Shown in pieces: positions 38,611 to 49,020 of a stretch of 64,000 nucleotides of DNA. The notes under the pieces are model-generated. The model ran no database searches. It was not told the origin of the DNA and saw only the letters and a program-made list of their open reading frames with translations. Source of the DNA: Streptomyces bungoensis (GTDB lineage Bacteria > Actinomycetota > Actinomycetes > Streptomycetales > Streptomycetaceae); contig NZ_KQ948856.1 of assembly GCF_001514215.1 (NCBI RefSeq), positions 1 through 64,000 on the forward strand, read 5' to 3'. A program made the position numbers and the translations under genes. Each line of letters opens with the position of its first letter. Positions within the stretch are counted from its first letter, which is position 1.

Positions 38611-39710
38611 CGGCGCTTCCCCGAGGGTCGGCCGCGGCCCCGGGTGCGGGACGCGGGCTGGTTGCGCGGGCCCACCACCGCGGGGGCGGCGTCACCGGGC
38701 TCGTCACCGGCGGGGGCCTCCACGAGGTCCTCCCCGGCGGCAGCCTGGGCGCGCTTGGCCAGGACCCGCTTGCGCAGGGCCCGCATCGCCGGCTCGCGCT
38801 CCTTGAGGTCGGCCACCAGCGGGGTGGCGATGAAGATCGAGGAGTACGCACCGGCCGCGAGGCCGACGAACAGGGACAGCGAGATGTCGTTCAGCGTGCC
38901 CGCGCCGAGGAAGCCGCCGCCGATGAACAGCAGGCCCGCCACCGGCAGCAGCGCGACCACCGTGGTGTTGATGGACCGCACCAGCGTGCCGTTGATCGAC
39001 TGGTTGGCGATGTCGCTGTAGGTGAAGCGGGTCTGCTTGGTGATGTCCTTCGTCTGCTCCTTGAGGCTGTCGAAGACGACGACCGTGTCGTAGAGCGAGT
39101 AACCGAGGATCGTCAGCAGGCCGATGACCGTACCGGGCGTGACCTCGAAGCCGACGAGGGCGTAGATGCCGGTGGTGATGGTGATGTCGTGGATCAGCGC
39201 GACGAGGGCCGCGAGGGCCATGCGCCACTCGAAGGCGATCGCCAGGTAGATCACCACGAGCACCATGAAGATCCCGAGGCCCTGCCAGGCCTTGCTGGCG
39301 ATCTGCTCACCCCAGCTGGGGCCGACCAGGTCGGCGGCCAGCTTCTCGGAGTTGAGGTTCAGGTCCTTGGCGAGGGTCTGCTTGATCTGGTCGGACTTGT
39401 CGGTGTCGATGCCGGCGATCTGGATGCGCAGGCTGCCGTTGCCGAGCTTCTGCACGATCGCCTCGTGGCCCGAGGCCTCCTTGGCGTACTCCTCCGCCTG
39501 CGCCACCGAGGTGCTCATGCCCGTCGGGGTGGTGAAGACCGCGCCGCCCTGGAACTCGATGCCCATGTTCAGGCCGCGCACCGCCAGGCCGAGGATGGCC
39601 GTGATGGTGATCAGGATGGAGACGCCGTACCAGATCTTGCGCTTGCCGACGAAGTCGTAGCTGATCTCGCCGCGGTGCAGTCGAGCGCCGAGGTTGCCGA
39701 GTTTCGACAT
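38607..39710 (-). CDS. secF: protein translocase subunit SecF
   Basis: Works with SecD to drive late protein export using the proton gradient. 367 aa, six membrane helices: a first one (WYGVSILITITAILGLAV), a periplasmic loop, then five ending with the RND-like segment DTVVVFDSLKE and ALLPVAGLLFIGGGFLG. The C-terminal tail of about 70 residues is basic and probably cytoplasmic. ATG start 3 bp past secD. Confidence 0.96.
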   Translation of the reverse strand: MSKLGNLGARLHRGEISYDFVGKRKIWYGVSILITITAILGLAVRGLNMGIEFQGGAVFTTPTGMSTSVAQAEEYAKEASGHEAIVQKLGNGSLRIQIAGIDTDKSDQIKQTLAKDLNLNSEKLAADLVGPSWGEQIASKAWQGLGIFMVLVVIYLAIAFEWRMALAALVALIHDITITTGIYALVGFEVTPGTVIGLLTILGYSLYDTVVVFDSLKEQTKDITKQTRFTYSDIANQSINGTLVRSINTTVVALLPVAGLLFIGGGFLGAGTLNDISLSLFVGLAAGAYSSIFIATPLVADLKEREPAMRALRKRVLAKRAQAAAGEDLVEAPAGDEPGDAAPAVVGPRNQPASRTRGRGRPSGKRR

Positions 39711-39713
39711 CGC

Positions 39714-41519
39714 TCACGCCTCCTTCGGGTCGACAGGGCCGGCGACGGGACCGGCGGGACGGCGGGTGCGCCGCAGCGGCGGCTTGGCACCCAGGCTCCT
39801 CGGGTCGAGACCGGACCACTTGTGGCCGTCCGCGAAGAACCGGCGGCGGGCGAGGAGCGTCATGAGCGGCTTGGTGAAGAGGAACACGACGACCACGTCG
39901 AGCACGGTGGTCAGGCCGAGCGTGAACGCGAAGCCCTGGACCTTGCCGACGGTGACGATGAACAGCACGGCGGCGGCGAGGAACGACACGAAGTCGGAGA
40001 CCAGGATGGTGCGCCGGGCGCGCGGCCAGGCGCGCTCGACGGCGGGCCGCAGGGAGCGGCCCTCCCGGATCTCGTCCCGGATGCGTTCGAAGTACACGAT
40101 GAACGAGTCCGCGGTGATACCGATGGCGACGATGGCACCGCAGACGGCCGGCAGGTTCAGCGCGAAGCCGATGGCCGGGCCCAGCAGCGACATGAGCACG
40201 TAGGTGAGGACCGCGGACACCAGCAGCGAGGCCATCGCCACGACCGACAGGCCGCGGTAGTAGACCACCAGGTAGATCACGACGAGCGCGAGACCGATGG
40301 CGCCGGCGAGCAGGCCGGCGTGCAGCTGCTCACCGCCGAGCGCGGCGGTCACGGTGGTGACGGTCTCCTCCTTGAAGGAGAGCGGCAGGGCGCCGTACGA
40401 CAGCATGTTCGCGAGGCTCTGTGCCTCCTGCTGGGTGAAGCTGCCGGAGATCTCGGCCTGGCCGCCGGTGATGGCCTGCTGCACGAACGGGCTGGAGACG
40501 ACCTGGCCGTCCAGGACGATGCCGAACTCGTTCTGCGGCGACTGCTTCTTGGCCAGCTCGCCGGTGATGTCCGCGAACTTCTTGGCGCCGCTGGAGGTGA
40601 AGTTCATCTGGACCTGCCAGCCGGAGGCGCCCTGGGTGTCGAAGACCGCCGCGGCCTTCTTGACCTCGGTGCCGTCCACGGCGGCCGGGCCGAGCAGGTA
40701 CTTGTACCAGACCTTGTTGTTCTCGCCGCAGGCCACGATGGGGTCACCGGGCTTGGCGCCCGAGCCGGCCTTGGCCCGCTCGGCGGGCTTGGAGCAGTCC
40801 AGCGCCGCGTACTGCGCCTGCAGCTTGGCGACCTCGGCGTTGGCGCCGGACGACGCGGACGGGGAGGCCGACGGGCTCGCGGAGGACTTCGCGCTCGGGG
40901 AGGACGAGGCGCCCGCGGAGGCCGAGGGCGACGGCGTGGTGTCGGCCTTCAGCGCGCCGGTGACGGCGCGGCCCTGCGACGTGGCGCTCGCCGTCGGGGA
41001 CGCGGAGGACGAGGAGGGCGAGGAGGCCTTCTGCTTGGCGGAGGCGCTGCTCGACGGGCTCGGGGAGGCGCTGCCGCCGGTGGAGGCGCTCGGCGAGGGG
41101 CTCGGCTTGGCGCCGGTGCTGGGCTCGCTGGTGAGGACCGGGCGGAAGTACAGCTTGGCGGTGGTGCCGACCTGCTGCTGGGCCTCCTTGGAGTTGGTGC
41201 CCTTGGGGATGTTGACGATGATGTGGTCGTTCCCCTGGGTCTGCACCTCCGCCTCGGAGACGCCCAGGCCGTTGACACGGCGGTTCATGATGTCGACCGC
41301 GGTGTCCATGTTGGCCTTGTTGATCGCCGACCCCTGGTCGGCCTTCGCCTTGAGCGTGATGCTCGTACCACCGGCAAGGTCGATGCCGAGACGCGGAGTG
41401 GTGTTTCCGGAGGCGAACATTCCCCCGGCGAGCGCCACGATGGCGATCAGGATGAGGGCCAGCGAGCGTCCTGGCTTGCTCTGGGCGCTCGCGCTCCGGC
41501 CCCTCTTAGGTGCTGCCAC
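39714..41519 (-). CDS. secD: protein translocase subunit SecD with Ser/Ala/Pro-rich insert
   Basis: Partner of SecF. 601 aa: N-terminal helix (LALILIAIVALAGGMF), family motif LGIDLAGGTSITL, P1 periplasmic domain and five C-terminal helices with GITADSFIVYFERIRDEIREG. A low-complexity Ser/Pro/Ala/Thr insert at about residues 132-228 interrupts the periplasmic domain; such inserts are known in actinobacterial SecD. GTG start (MAAPKRGRSAS). Confidence 0.96.
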   Translation of the reverse strand: MAAPKRGRSASAQSKPGRSLALILIAIVALAGGMFASGNTTPRLGIDLAGGTSITLKAKADQGSAINKANMDTAVDIMNRRVNGLGVSEAEVQTQGNDHIIVNIPKGTNSKEAQQQVGTTAKLYFRPVLTSEPSTGAKPSPSPSASTGGSASPSPSSSASAKQKASSPSSSSASPTASATSQGRAVTGALKADTTPSPSASAGASSSPSAKSSASPSASPSASSGANAEVAKLQAQYAALDCSKPAERAKAGSGAKPGDPIVACGENNKVWYKYLLGPAAVDGTEVKKAAAVFDTQGASGWQVQMNFTSSGAKKFADITGELAKKQSPQNEFGIVLDGQVVSSPFVQQAITGGQAEISGSFTQQEAQSLANMLSYGALPLSFKEETVTTVTAALGGEQLHAGLLAGAIGLALVVIYLVVYYRGLSVVAMASLLVSAVLTYVLMSLLGPAIGFALNLPAVCGAIVAIGITADSFIVYFERIRDEIREGRSLRPAVERAWPRARRTILVSDFVSFLAAAVLFIVTVGKVQGFAFTLGLTTVLDVVVVFLFTKPLMTLLARRRFFADGHKWSGLDPRSLGAKPPLRRTRRPAGPVAGPVDPKEA

Positions 41520-41623
41520 CTTCTCGTACTCCCTCTCGGGCCGCCCCGCGCCCGGTCGGCGCGGTCGGCCATGACATGGTGTCGGGCTGCTGCCGTGCGG
41601 AAACAGACGCGCCCGGGGCGCGC

Positions 41624-41653
41624 GGGGTGCGGCCGGGCCGCGCCTCGCACCCC
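41624..41653 (-). terminator. stem-loop between yajC and secD
   Basis: ggggtgcg (41624-41631) and cgcacccc (41646-41653) pair perfectly around a 14-nt GC-rich loop, 9 bp past the yajC stop. It may only attenuate, since secD probably shares the yajC transcript. Confidence 0.55.
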
Positions 41654-41662
41654 GGGACGTGA

Positions 41663-42196
41663 CTACTTCGCGCCGGTGTCGCCGTCGGTCTTCTTCGGCT
41701 CGTCCTCCGCCTTGGCCTCGGCGGCGGCGTCGGCCCGGGCCTCTGCGGCCTCGGCCGCGTCGGCCTTGGCCTCGGCGGCGTCCTTCTTACCGAGGTCGAC
41801 GGCCTGCTCGTCGGAGGCGGCGGCAGCGGCGGCAGGCGCGTCGGCCGCGTCGGTCTCGGTGAGGGAGGAGGCGTCGTCCGGGACGAGGTCGGCGTCGGAC
41901 TTCAGGTCGTGCTCGATGCCGTGGACGATCCGGTTGTACTCGTCGTCGCTGAGGACGGCGCCGATCGCGCTCTTGGCGAAGAGGAGCTCGACGCCCGGAC
42001 CGGCGTCGAGGAGGACGGTCTCCTCGCTGACCTCCTTGACCGTCGCGTACATCCCCCCGATCGTGCGGACCCCGGAGCCGGGCTGCATCTCGTTCCGCAT
42101 GTTGGCAGCCTGCTGCTGCTTCTTCTTGGCCGAACGCGTCATCAGGAACATGGCCGCGATGAGCACGATGAAGGGGAGAAGGGTAAAGGCATTCAC
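41663..42196 (-). CDS. yajC: preprotein translocase accessory protein YajC
   Basis: A small SecDF-associated membrane protein. 177 aa from GTG 42196 (NAFTLLPFIVLIAAMFLMTR), one helix, the conserved NEMQPGSGVRTIGGMYATV domain, then an unusually long Ala/Glu/Asp/Lys-rich tail (about 75 residues, ending DEPKKTDGDTGAK). An upstream reading is open but lacks a ribosome site and family similarity; GAAGGA lies before this GTG. Confidence 0.93.
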   Translation of the reverse strand: MNAFTLLPFIVLIAAMFLMTRSAKKKQQQAANMRNEMQPGSGVRTIGGMYATVKEVSEETVLLDAGPGVELLFAKSAIGAVLSDDEYNRIVHGIEHDLKSDADLVPDDASSLTETDAADAPAAAAAASDEQAVDLGKKDAAEAKADAAEAAEARADAAAEAKAEDEPKKTDGDTGAK

Positions 42197-42372
42197 GAGA
42201 CGGAATTTCCTTCGCGCGACCGCGCGGTGAGCGGCCTGTTGGATGGGGGTGGGTCGGCGCCGCCCGCAAGGGCGGCATCGGCGGAGTCTAAGCGAGTCCA
42301 CGCGCATGGAACAACGCTCAGCATGGCACCTGGGTTCCTGACCCGGCCAATGCCCGCGCCGTCACGAAAGGA

Positions 42373-43443
<1,071 letters not shown>

Positions 43444-43469
43444 GAAATGTGCCTCGGCAGGGGTCGGGG

Positions 43470-44075
43470 TCAGCGGGCGCGGTTCAGGGTCTGCAGGGCG
43501 GCCTTGAGCAACTGGCCCACCTGCGGGGTGCCGCCGGCGGCCTCGGCCTGGGGGGCCACGGCGGCGACGGCCTCGTCGGCCTCGCGGGTGGCGTAGCCGA
43601 GACCGATCAGGGCCGCGTGCAGCTGGTCGCGCCAGCCCTGGCTGACGGGGGCGCCGACCGCGGGGGCCCCGAGGGGTTCGCCGAGCCGGTCCCTCAGCTC
43701 CAGCAGCAGCTTCTGCGCACCCTTCTTGCCGATGCCGGGGACGGCGACGAGGGCCTTCTCGTCACCGGTGGAGACGGCGCGGCGCAGCGCGTCGGGGGTG
43801 TGCACGGCGAGCATCGCCTGGGCCAGCCGCGGGCCGACGCCGCTCGCGGTCTGCAGCAGCTCGAAGACCTGGCGTTCGTCGTCGTCGGCGAAGCCGTAGA
43901 GGGTCAGCGAGTCCTCGCGGACCACGAGGGAGGTGTGCAGCTTGGCGGGCCGGCCGACGCGCAGCGCCGAGAGCGTGTTCGGCGTGCACTGGACGGCCAT
44001 GCCGACGCCGCCGACCTCGACGACCGCGGTGTCGGGGGCGAGGGCGGCGACCTGGCCGCTGACGAAGGCGATCAT
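43470..44075 (-). CDS. ruvA: Holliday junction binding protein RuvA
   Basis: Binds four-way junctions and loads RuvB. 201 aa: OB-like domain I starting [14 protein letters not shown], tandem HhH domain II ([32 protein letters not shown]) and the C-terminal RuvB-contact domain ([19 protein letters not shown]). ATG overlaps the ruvC stop by 4 bp. Confidence 0.97.
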   Translation of the reverse strand: MIAFVSGQVAALAPDTAVVEVGGVGMAVQCTPNTLSALRVGRPAKLHTSLVVREDSLTLYGFADDDERQVFELLQTASGVGPRLAQAMLAVHTPDALRRAVSTGDEKALVAVPGIGKKGAQKLLLELRDRLGEPLGAPAVGAPVSQGWRDQLHAALIGLGYATREADEAVAAVAPQAEAAGGTPQVGQLLKAALQTLNRAR

Positions 44076-44620
44076 GCCGTACGGCCTTTCGACGGTGTCC
44101 GTGCCCGGGCGGTGTGCTGGGCGACGGCCTGCTGGAGCCGGTTCTGGGCGGGGGCGCGCCAGATGTGGCAGATGGCGAGCGCGAGGGCGTCGGCGGCGTC
44201 GGCGGGCTTCGGCGGCGCCGCCAGCCGGAGCAGGCGCGTGACCATGGCGCCCACCTGGGCCTTGTCGGCGCGGCCGCTGCCGGTGACGGCGGCCTTGACC
44301 TCGCTGGGGGTGTGCAGGGCGACCGGGATGCCGCGCCGGGCGGCGCAGAGCATCGCGACGGCGCTGGCCTGGGCGGTGCCCATGACGGTGCGTACGTTGT
44401 GCTGGCTGAAGACGCGCTCCACGGCGACGAACTCGGGCCGGTGCTCGTCCAGCCAGGCCTCGATGCCCCGCTCTATGGCGACGAGGCGGTGCCCGAGCTC
44501 GGCGTCCGCCGGCGTGCGCACGACGCCGACGCCGACCATGGTCAGCGGCCGCCCCGCGACCCCCTCGACGACGCCGACACCGCACCGGGTCAGGCCGGGG
44601 TCGACCCCCAGAACACGCAC
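44072..44620 (-). CDS. ruvC: crossover junction endodeoxyribonuclease RuvC
   Basis: Cuts Holliday junctions symmetrically. 182 aa RNase H fold: first acidic residue in [14 protein letters not shown], second in [14 protein letters not shown], the C-terminal Asp in [17 protein letters not shown] start. Upstream lies yebC after a terminator, the same neighbourhood as in many bacteria. Confidence 0.97.
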   Translation of the reverse strand: MRVLGVDPGLTRCGVGVVEGVAGRPLTMVGVGVVRTPADAELGHRLVAIERGIEAWLDEHRPEFVAVERVFSQHNVRTVMGTAQASAVAMLCAARRGIPVALHTPSEVKAAVTGSGRADKAQVGAMVTRLLRLAAPPKPADAADALALAICHIWRAPAQNRLQQAVAQHTARARTPSKGRTA

Positions 44621-44684
44621 AGCGCCCTCCCCTCCCTGCGATGATCCACGTCGCCGCCAGGCTAGCGGCTGCCTCTGACAACGG

Positions 44685-44719
44685 CGGCGGGCCGGTGGAC
44701 GTGTCCCACCGGCCCGCCG
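44685..44719 (-). terminator. terminator after yebC
   Basis: A 14-bp perfect stem: cggcgggccggtgg (44685-44698) and its complement (44706-44719) with a 7-nt loop, starting 22 bp past the yebC stop and 65 bp before ruvC. Confidence 0.88.
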
Positions 44720-44741
44720 AACCGCTCAGTGCGCGGCAGCG

Positions 44742-45494
44742 CTACGCGTCGACCTTCTCCATGATCTCGTCGCTGACGTCGAAGTTGGCGAAGACGTTCT
44801 GCACGTCGTCGCTGTCCTCGAGCGCGTCGATCAGCTTGAAGATCTTCTTGGCGCCCTCCTCGTCCAGTTCGACCTGGACGGACGGCACGAAGCTGGAGTC
44901 GGCGGAGTCGTAGTCGATCCCGGCGTCCTGGAGGGCGGTGCGGACCGCGACCAGGTCGGTGGCCTCGCTGATGACCTCGAAGGTCTCGCCGAGGTCGTTG
45001 ACCTCCTCGGCGCCCGCGTCCAGGACGGCGGCGAGGACGTCGTCCTCGGTCAGCTCGCCCTTGGGGACGATGACGACGCCCTTGCGGCTGAACATGTACG
45101 ACACCGAGCCGGGGTCGGCCATGGAGCCGCCGTTGCGGGTCATGGCGACGCGCACGTCGGAGGCGGCGCGGTTGCGGTTGTCGGTCAGGCACTCGATGAG
45201 CACCGCGACACCGTTCGGGCCGTAACCCTCGTACATGATCGTCTCGTAGTCCGCGCCACCGGCCTCGAGACCGCCGCCGCGCTTGATCGCGGAGTCGATG
45301 TTCTTGTTCGGGACCGACTGCTTCTTGGCCTTCTGGACGGCGTCGTAGAGGGTGGGGTTGCCCTCGAGGTCGACGCCGCCCATGCGGGCCGCGACCTCGA
45401 TGTTCTTGATCAGCTTCGCGAAGAGCTTGCCGCGCTTGGCGTCGATCACGGCCTTCTTGTGCTTCGTCGTAGCCCATTTAGAGTGGCCGGACAT
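44742..45494 (-). CDS. yebC: YebC/TACO1 family translation or transcription factor
   Basis: 250 aa with the family N-terminus [20 protein letters not shown], then [20 protein letters not shown] and [13 protein letters not shown]. The family was first described as transcriptional regulators; recent work ties it to translation of proline-rich stretches, which is interesting given efp in the same window. ATG start; 49 bp past pdxT. Confidence 0.95.
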   Translation of the reverse strand: MSGHSKWATTKHKKAVIDAKRGKLFAKLIKNIEVAARMGGVDLEGNPTLYDAVQKAKKQSVPNKNIDSAIKRGGGLEAGGADYETIMYEGYGPNGVAVLIECLTDNRNRAASDVRVAMTRNGGSMADPGSVSYMFSRKGVVIVPKGELTEDDVLAAVLDAGAEEVNDLGETFEVISEATDLVAVRTALQDAGIDYDSADSSFVPSVQVELDEEGAKKIFKLIDALEDSDDVQNVFANFDVSDEIMEKVDA

Positions 45495-45543
45495 CTGCCT
45501 GTCTCCTTCGCGTAACCCATCTCTGCAACGAACTCCAGAGATC

Positions 45544-46149
45544 CTACAAGGACTCCGGTGTCCGGTTGGCGCGCACCATGTCGACGAAAAGCGCGTGCAC
45601 GCGGTGGTCGCCGGTCAGCTCCGGGTGGAACGACGTGGCGAGCGCGTTGCCCTGGCGGACCGCGACGATGTGGCCGTCGTGCTCGGCGAGCACCTCGGCA
45701 CCGGCGCCCACGGACTCCACCCAGGGAGCGCGGATGAAGACGCCCTCCACAGGATCGCCCGGGATGCCCTTCACGTCGAGCGCGGCCTCGAAGGACTCGT
45801 TCTGGCGGCCGAAGGCGTTGCGGCGCACGATCATGTCGATGCCGCCGACGGTCTCCTGGCCCGAGCGCGGGTCGAGGATCTTGTCGGCGAGCATGATCAT
45901 GCCCGCGCAGGTGCCGTAGACGGGCATGCCGTCACGCACGCGCGCGCGGAGGGGCTCCATCACGCCGAAGAGGACGGCCAGCTTGGAGATGGTGGTGGAC
46001 TCGCCGCCGGGCAGGACGAGACCGTCGACCTCGGCGAGTTCCTCGGGGCGCCGCACCGGCCTGGCCACGGCGTCGGCCGCGGCCAGGGCGATGAGGTGCT
46101 CCCGTACGTCGCCCTGGAGGGCCAGGACGCCTATGACGGGGGTGTTCAT
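45544..46149 (-). CDS. pdxT: pyridoxal 5'-phosphate synthase glutaminase subunit PdxT
   Basis: Supplies ammonia from glutamine to PdxS. 201 aa class I glutaminase: [26 protein letters not shown], nucleophile Cys in [12 protein letters not shown], and His-Glu in [12 protein letters not shown] start, 13 bp past pdxS, so pdxS-pdxT is an operon. Confidence 0.97.
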   Translation of the reverse strand: MNTPVIGVLALQGDVREHLIALAAADAVARPVRRPEELAEVDGLVLPGGESTTISKLAVLFGVMEPLRARVRDGMPVYGTCAGMIMLADKILDPRSGQETVGGIDMIVRRNAFGRQNESFEAALDVKGIPGDPVEGVFIRAPWVESVGAGAEVLAEHDGHIVAVRQGNALATSFHPELTGDHRVHALFVDMVRANRTPESL

Positions 46150-46162
46150 GCGGTGCGTCGCC

Positions 46163-47068
46163 TTACCAGCCGCGGTTGGCGTAGCGCTCGGTCTCGGGGA
46201 GGGTGTCGCAGTTGATGCCGACCATGGCCTCGCCGAGGTTGCGGGACGCGTCCGCGATGATCTTCGGGTCGTCGTAGAAGGTGGTCGCCTTGACGATGGC
46301 GGCGGCGCGCTTGGCCGGGTCGCCCGACTTGAAGATGCCGGAGCCGACGAAGACGCCCTCGGCGCCGAGCTGGCGCATCAGGGCGGCGTCGGCCGGGGTG
46401 GCGACGCCGCCGGCGGAGAACAGGACCACCGGGAGCTTGCCGAGCTCGGCGACTTCCTTGACCAGCTCGTAGGGGGCGCGCAGCTCCTTGGCGGCGGCGT
46501 ACAGCTCGTTGTTGTCGCAGCCGCGCAGCTTGGCGATCTCGCCCTTGATCTGGCGCAGGTGACGGACGGCCTCGACGACGTTGCCGGTGCCGGCCTCGCC
46601 CTTGGAGCGGATCATCGCGGCGCCCTCGGCGATGCGGCGCAGGGCCTCGCCGAGGTTGGTCGCACCGCAGACGAAGGGGGTGGTGAAGGCCCACTTGTCG
46701 GAGTGGTTGACCTCGTCGGCCGGGGTGAGGACCTCGGACTCGTCGATGTAGTCGACGCCGAGGGACTGCAGCACCTGGGCCTCGACGAAGTGGCCGATGC
46801 GGGACTTGGCCATGACCGGGATCGAGACGGCGTCGATGATGCCCTCGATCATGTCCGGGTCGGACATGCGGGCCACGCCGCCGTCCTTGCGGATGTCGGC
46901 CGGGACCCGCTCCAGGGCCATGACGGCGACGGCGCCCGCGTCCTCGGCGATCTTCGCCTGCTCCGGCGTGACGACATCCATGATCACGCCGCCCTTGAGC
47001 TGCTCGGCCATGCCGCGCTTCACGCGTGCGGTGCCGGTCTCGGGAGCCTGGTTGTCGATGGTGGACAC
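46163..47068 (-). CDS. pdxS: pyridoxal 5'-phosphate synthase synthase subunit PdxS
   Basis: Builds PLP from ribose 5-phosphate, glyceraldehyde 3-phosphate and ammonia. About 301 aa TIM barrel: [20 protein letters not shown], the catalytic Lys in [14 protein letters not shown], and [20 protein letters not shown] 47068 ([11 protein letters not shown]) is preceded by GTGAGG; longer readings upstream lack family residues. Confidence 0.97.
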   Translation of the reverse strand: MSTIDNQAPETGTARVKRGMAEQLKGGVIMDVVTPEQAKIAEDAGAVAVMALERVPADIRKDGGVARMSDPDMIEGIIDAVSIPVMAKSRIGHFVEAQVLQSLGVDYIDESEVLTPADEVNHSDKWAFTTPFVCGATNLGEALRRIAEGAAMIRSKGEAGTGNVVEAVRHLRQIKGEIAKLRGCDNNELYAAAKELRAPYELVKEVAELGKLPVVLFSAGGVATPADAALMRQLGAEGVFVGSGIFKSGDPAKRAAAIVKATTFYDDPKIIADASRNLGEAMVGINCDTLPETERYANRGW

Positions 47069-47186
47069 GGGTGACCTCACTGATGGGGAAGAAGAGGGTT
47101 CGGTGCAGCACCGAGGAAACGCGAGTGGACCAGGCCACAGCAAGGGCCAATGGCGAGTCTGTGGATCGTTTTGGCCTGTCGGCGGG

Positions 47187-47729
47187 TCAGGCGGCCCGCT
47201 CCACGAGGGCCGCCGGCGGCTCGTCGTCCATCTCGAAGGCCATCGGGAACGGGGCGTGGCCGGCCAGCCGGAACCAGCGCACCTTGCGGTGTTCGCGGAG
47301 CCTGCGGGCGGCCCCCACGGCGTCGTTGTGGAAGCGGCGGGCCATCGGGACCCGGCGGACGGCCTCGGCCAGCTCGAGGGCCGCCGCCTCGCCTCCGGGG
47401 GCCTCCCGTACCGCCTCCACCTGCTGCGGCTCCCCGAAGACGGCGCGCAGGGCCTGGCTCAGCTCGCTCTCGGCGACCTCCCGCTGCTCCTCCTCGGACT
47501 GCCGGGCGGCGTGCGCGGCCTCGTAGAGCACGATGGAGGCGGCGGGGTCCAGCACGCCCGAGGTGGCCAGCTCCTGCGCCACGGAGGCGCGCCGCAGCAG
47601 CTGGGCGTCCAGGGCGGCCCGCGCGGCGTCCATCCGCACGTGCAGCCGGTCCAGCCGCCCGGCCGTCCAGCTCAGGTACAGCCCGATCGCCAGCAGCGCG
47701 ACGAGGATCCAGATGAGGGTTGCGGTCAC
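47187..47729 (-). CDS. LemA-like single-pass membrane protein
   Basis: About 180 aa. An N-terminal membrane helix ([19 protein letters not shown]) is followed by a helical domain like Lem[29 protein letters not shown] matches the LemA DxQLKRR segment, and [18 protein letters not shown] resembles its YNDAV segment near the end. The LemA group is of unknown function. GTG 47729 is chosen over TTG 47738; neither has a clear ribosome site. It lies between the pimA-like gene and pdxS. Confidence 0.75.
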   Translation of the reverse strand: MTATLIWILVALLAIGLYLSWTAGRLDRLHVRMDAARAALDAQLLRRASVAQELATSGVLDPAASIVLYEAAHAARQSEEEQREVAESELSQALRAVFGEPQQVEAVREAPGGEAAALELAEAVRRVPMARRFHNDAVGAARRLREHRKVRWFRLAGHAPFPMAFEMDDEPPAALVERAA

Positions 47730-47811
47730 GGGCGGCAAGGCTACCGGGCGCCGGTCCGGCGGCCGACGGGGCGTGTGCGCGGCCGGGCGGGTGCCGCCCG
47801 GCCGCCCGGTC

Positions 47812-49020
47812 TCAGTCCCGGGCCAGTCCGAAGCGGGCCCGCAGGCCCGGGCGTTCGTCGGCGGCCACCGCCGTCGTTCCGGTCGTCACCGTCTCGTACA
47901 CCGAGAGGATGTCGGCGCCCACCGTCGACCAGTCGAAGCGGCGGACGTGGGCGCTGCCCCGCTCGCGCAGTTCGGCCCGCCGGGCCGGGTCCCCGAGGAG
48001 CCGTACGGCGGCCGCGGCCAGCGCGTCCGCGTCCTCGTTGGCGAAGACCTCGCCGGCCTTGCCCTGGTCGAGGACCTGGACGAAGGCGTCGAGGTCGGAG
48101 GCGAGCACGGGGGCGCCCGCCGACATGGCCTCGACCAGGATGATGCCGAAGCTCTCGCCGCCGGTGTTGGGCGCGACGTACAGGTCGACGCTGCGCAGGA
48201 ACCGCGCCTTGTCCCGGTCGCTGATCATGCCGAGGAACTCCACCCGGGAGCGCAGCTCCTCGGGCAGGTCCTCGACGGCGGCCTCCTCGTCGCCCCGGCC
48301 CGCCACCAGCAGGCGCGTGCGCGGGCGGGCCTCGAGGATCGCGGGCAGCGCCCTCATCAGGACCGGCAGGCCCTTGCGGGGCTCGTCGATGCGGCCGATG
48401 AAGCCGATCGTGCCGCCCGCCCGTGTCCCACCACCACCCTCAACCGAGCTTCGCGCCTCTTCTGATTGCCACTCCGGCTTGGGCTCGGCCGTGGCGAAGA
48501 AGTCGACGTCGACGCCGTTGGGAATGACCACCGCGTCCCCGCCGAGGTGCTCGACCAGGGTGCGGCGGGCGTACTCGCTCACCGCGATCCGCGCGCTGAT
48601 CTTCTCCAGCGCCGCCTGGAGGATCGCGTAGGCGGCGATCATGGCGCGGGAGCGCGGGTTGGAGGTGTGGAAGGTGGCCACGATGGGCCCCTGGGCCGCC
48701 CAGCAGGTCAGCAGGCCCAGCGACGGTGAGGTCGGCTCGTGGATGTGGATGACGTCGAACTTGCCCTCGTGCAGCCAGCGCCGCACCCGCGCCGCCGACA
48801 GGAAGCCGAAGTTCAGCCGGGCCACCGAGCCGTTGTACGGCACCGGCACCGCGCGGCCGGCCGAGACGACGTACGGCGGCAGCGGGGTGTCGTCGTCGGC
48901 CGGGGCCAGGACGGACACCTCGTGGCCGAGGCGGAGGAAGTACTCGGCGAGGTCGCGGATGTGGAACTGGACGCCACCGGGCACGTCCCAGGAGTACGGG
49001 CAGACGATCCCGATTCTCAC
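47812..49020 (-). CDS. pimA: GT4 glycosyltransferase, phosphatidylinositol mannosyltransferase PimA-like
   Basis: Expected to add the first mannose to phosphatidylinositol from GDP-mannose at the inner membrane leaflet. 402 aa GT-B fold: CPYSWDVPGGVQFHIRDLAE near the N-terminus, VIHIHEPTSPSLGLL, GFIGRIDEPRKGLPVL and the nucleotide-sugar motif ESFGIILVEAMSAGAPV. Residues 185-200 (QSEEARSSVEGGGGTR) look like an insertion and use atypical codons (CAA, TCA, GAA, CGA, GTT, ACA). GTG 49020 overlaps the acyltransferase stop by 4 bp. Confidence 0.88.
   Translation of the reverse strand: MRIGIVCPYSWDVPGGVQFHIRDLAEYFLRLGHEVSVLAPADDDTPLPPYVVSAGRAVPVPYNGSVARLNFGFLSAARVRRWLHEGKFDVIHIHEPTSPSLGLLTCWAAQGPIVATFHTSNPRSRAMIAAYAILQAALEKISARIAVSEYARRTLVEHLGGDAVVIPNGVDVDFFATAEPKPEWQSEEARSSVEGGGGTRAGGTIGFIGRIDEPRKGLPVLMRALPAILEARPRTRLLVAGRGDEEAAVEDLPEELRSRVEFLGMISDRDKARFLRSVDLYVAPNTGGESFGIILVEAMSAGAPVLASDLDAFVQVLDQGKAGEVFANEDADALAAAAVRLLGDPARRAELRERGSAHVRRFDWSTVGADILSVYETVTTGTTAVAADERPGLRARFGLARD

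Noticed and set aside
40840..41110. Tandem repeat or CRISPR-like array inside secD
   Set aside because: It is a low-complexity Ser/Ala/Pro coding insert without regular repeat-spacer periodicity.
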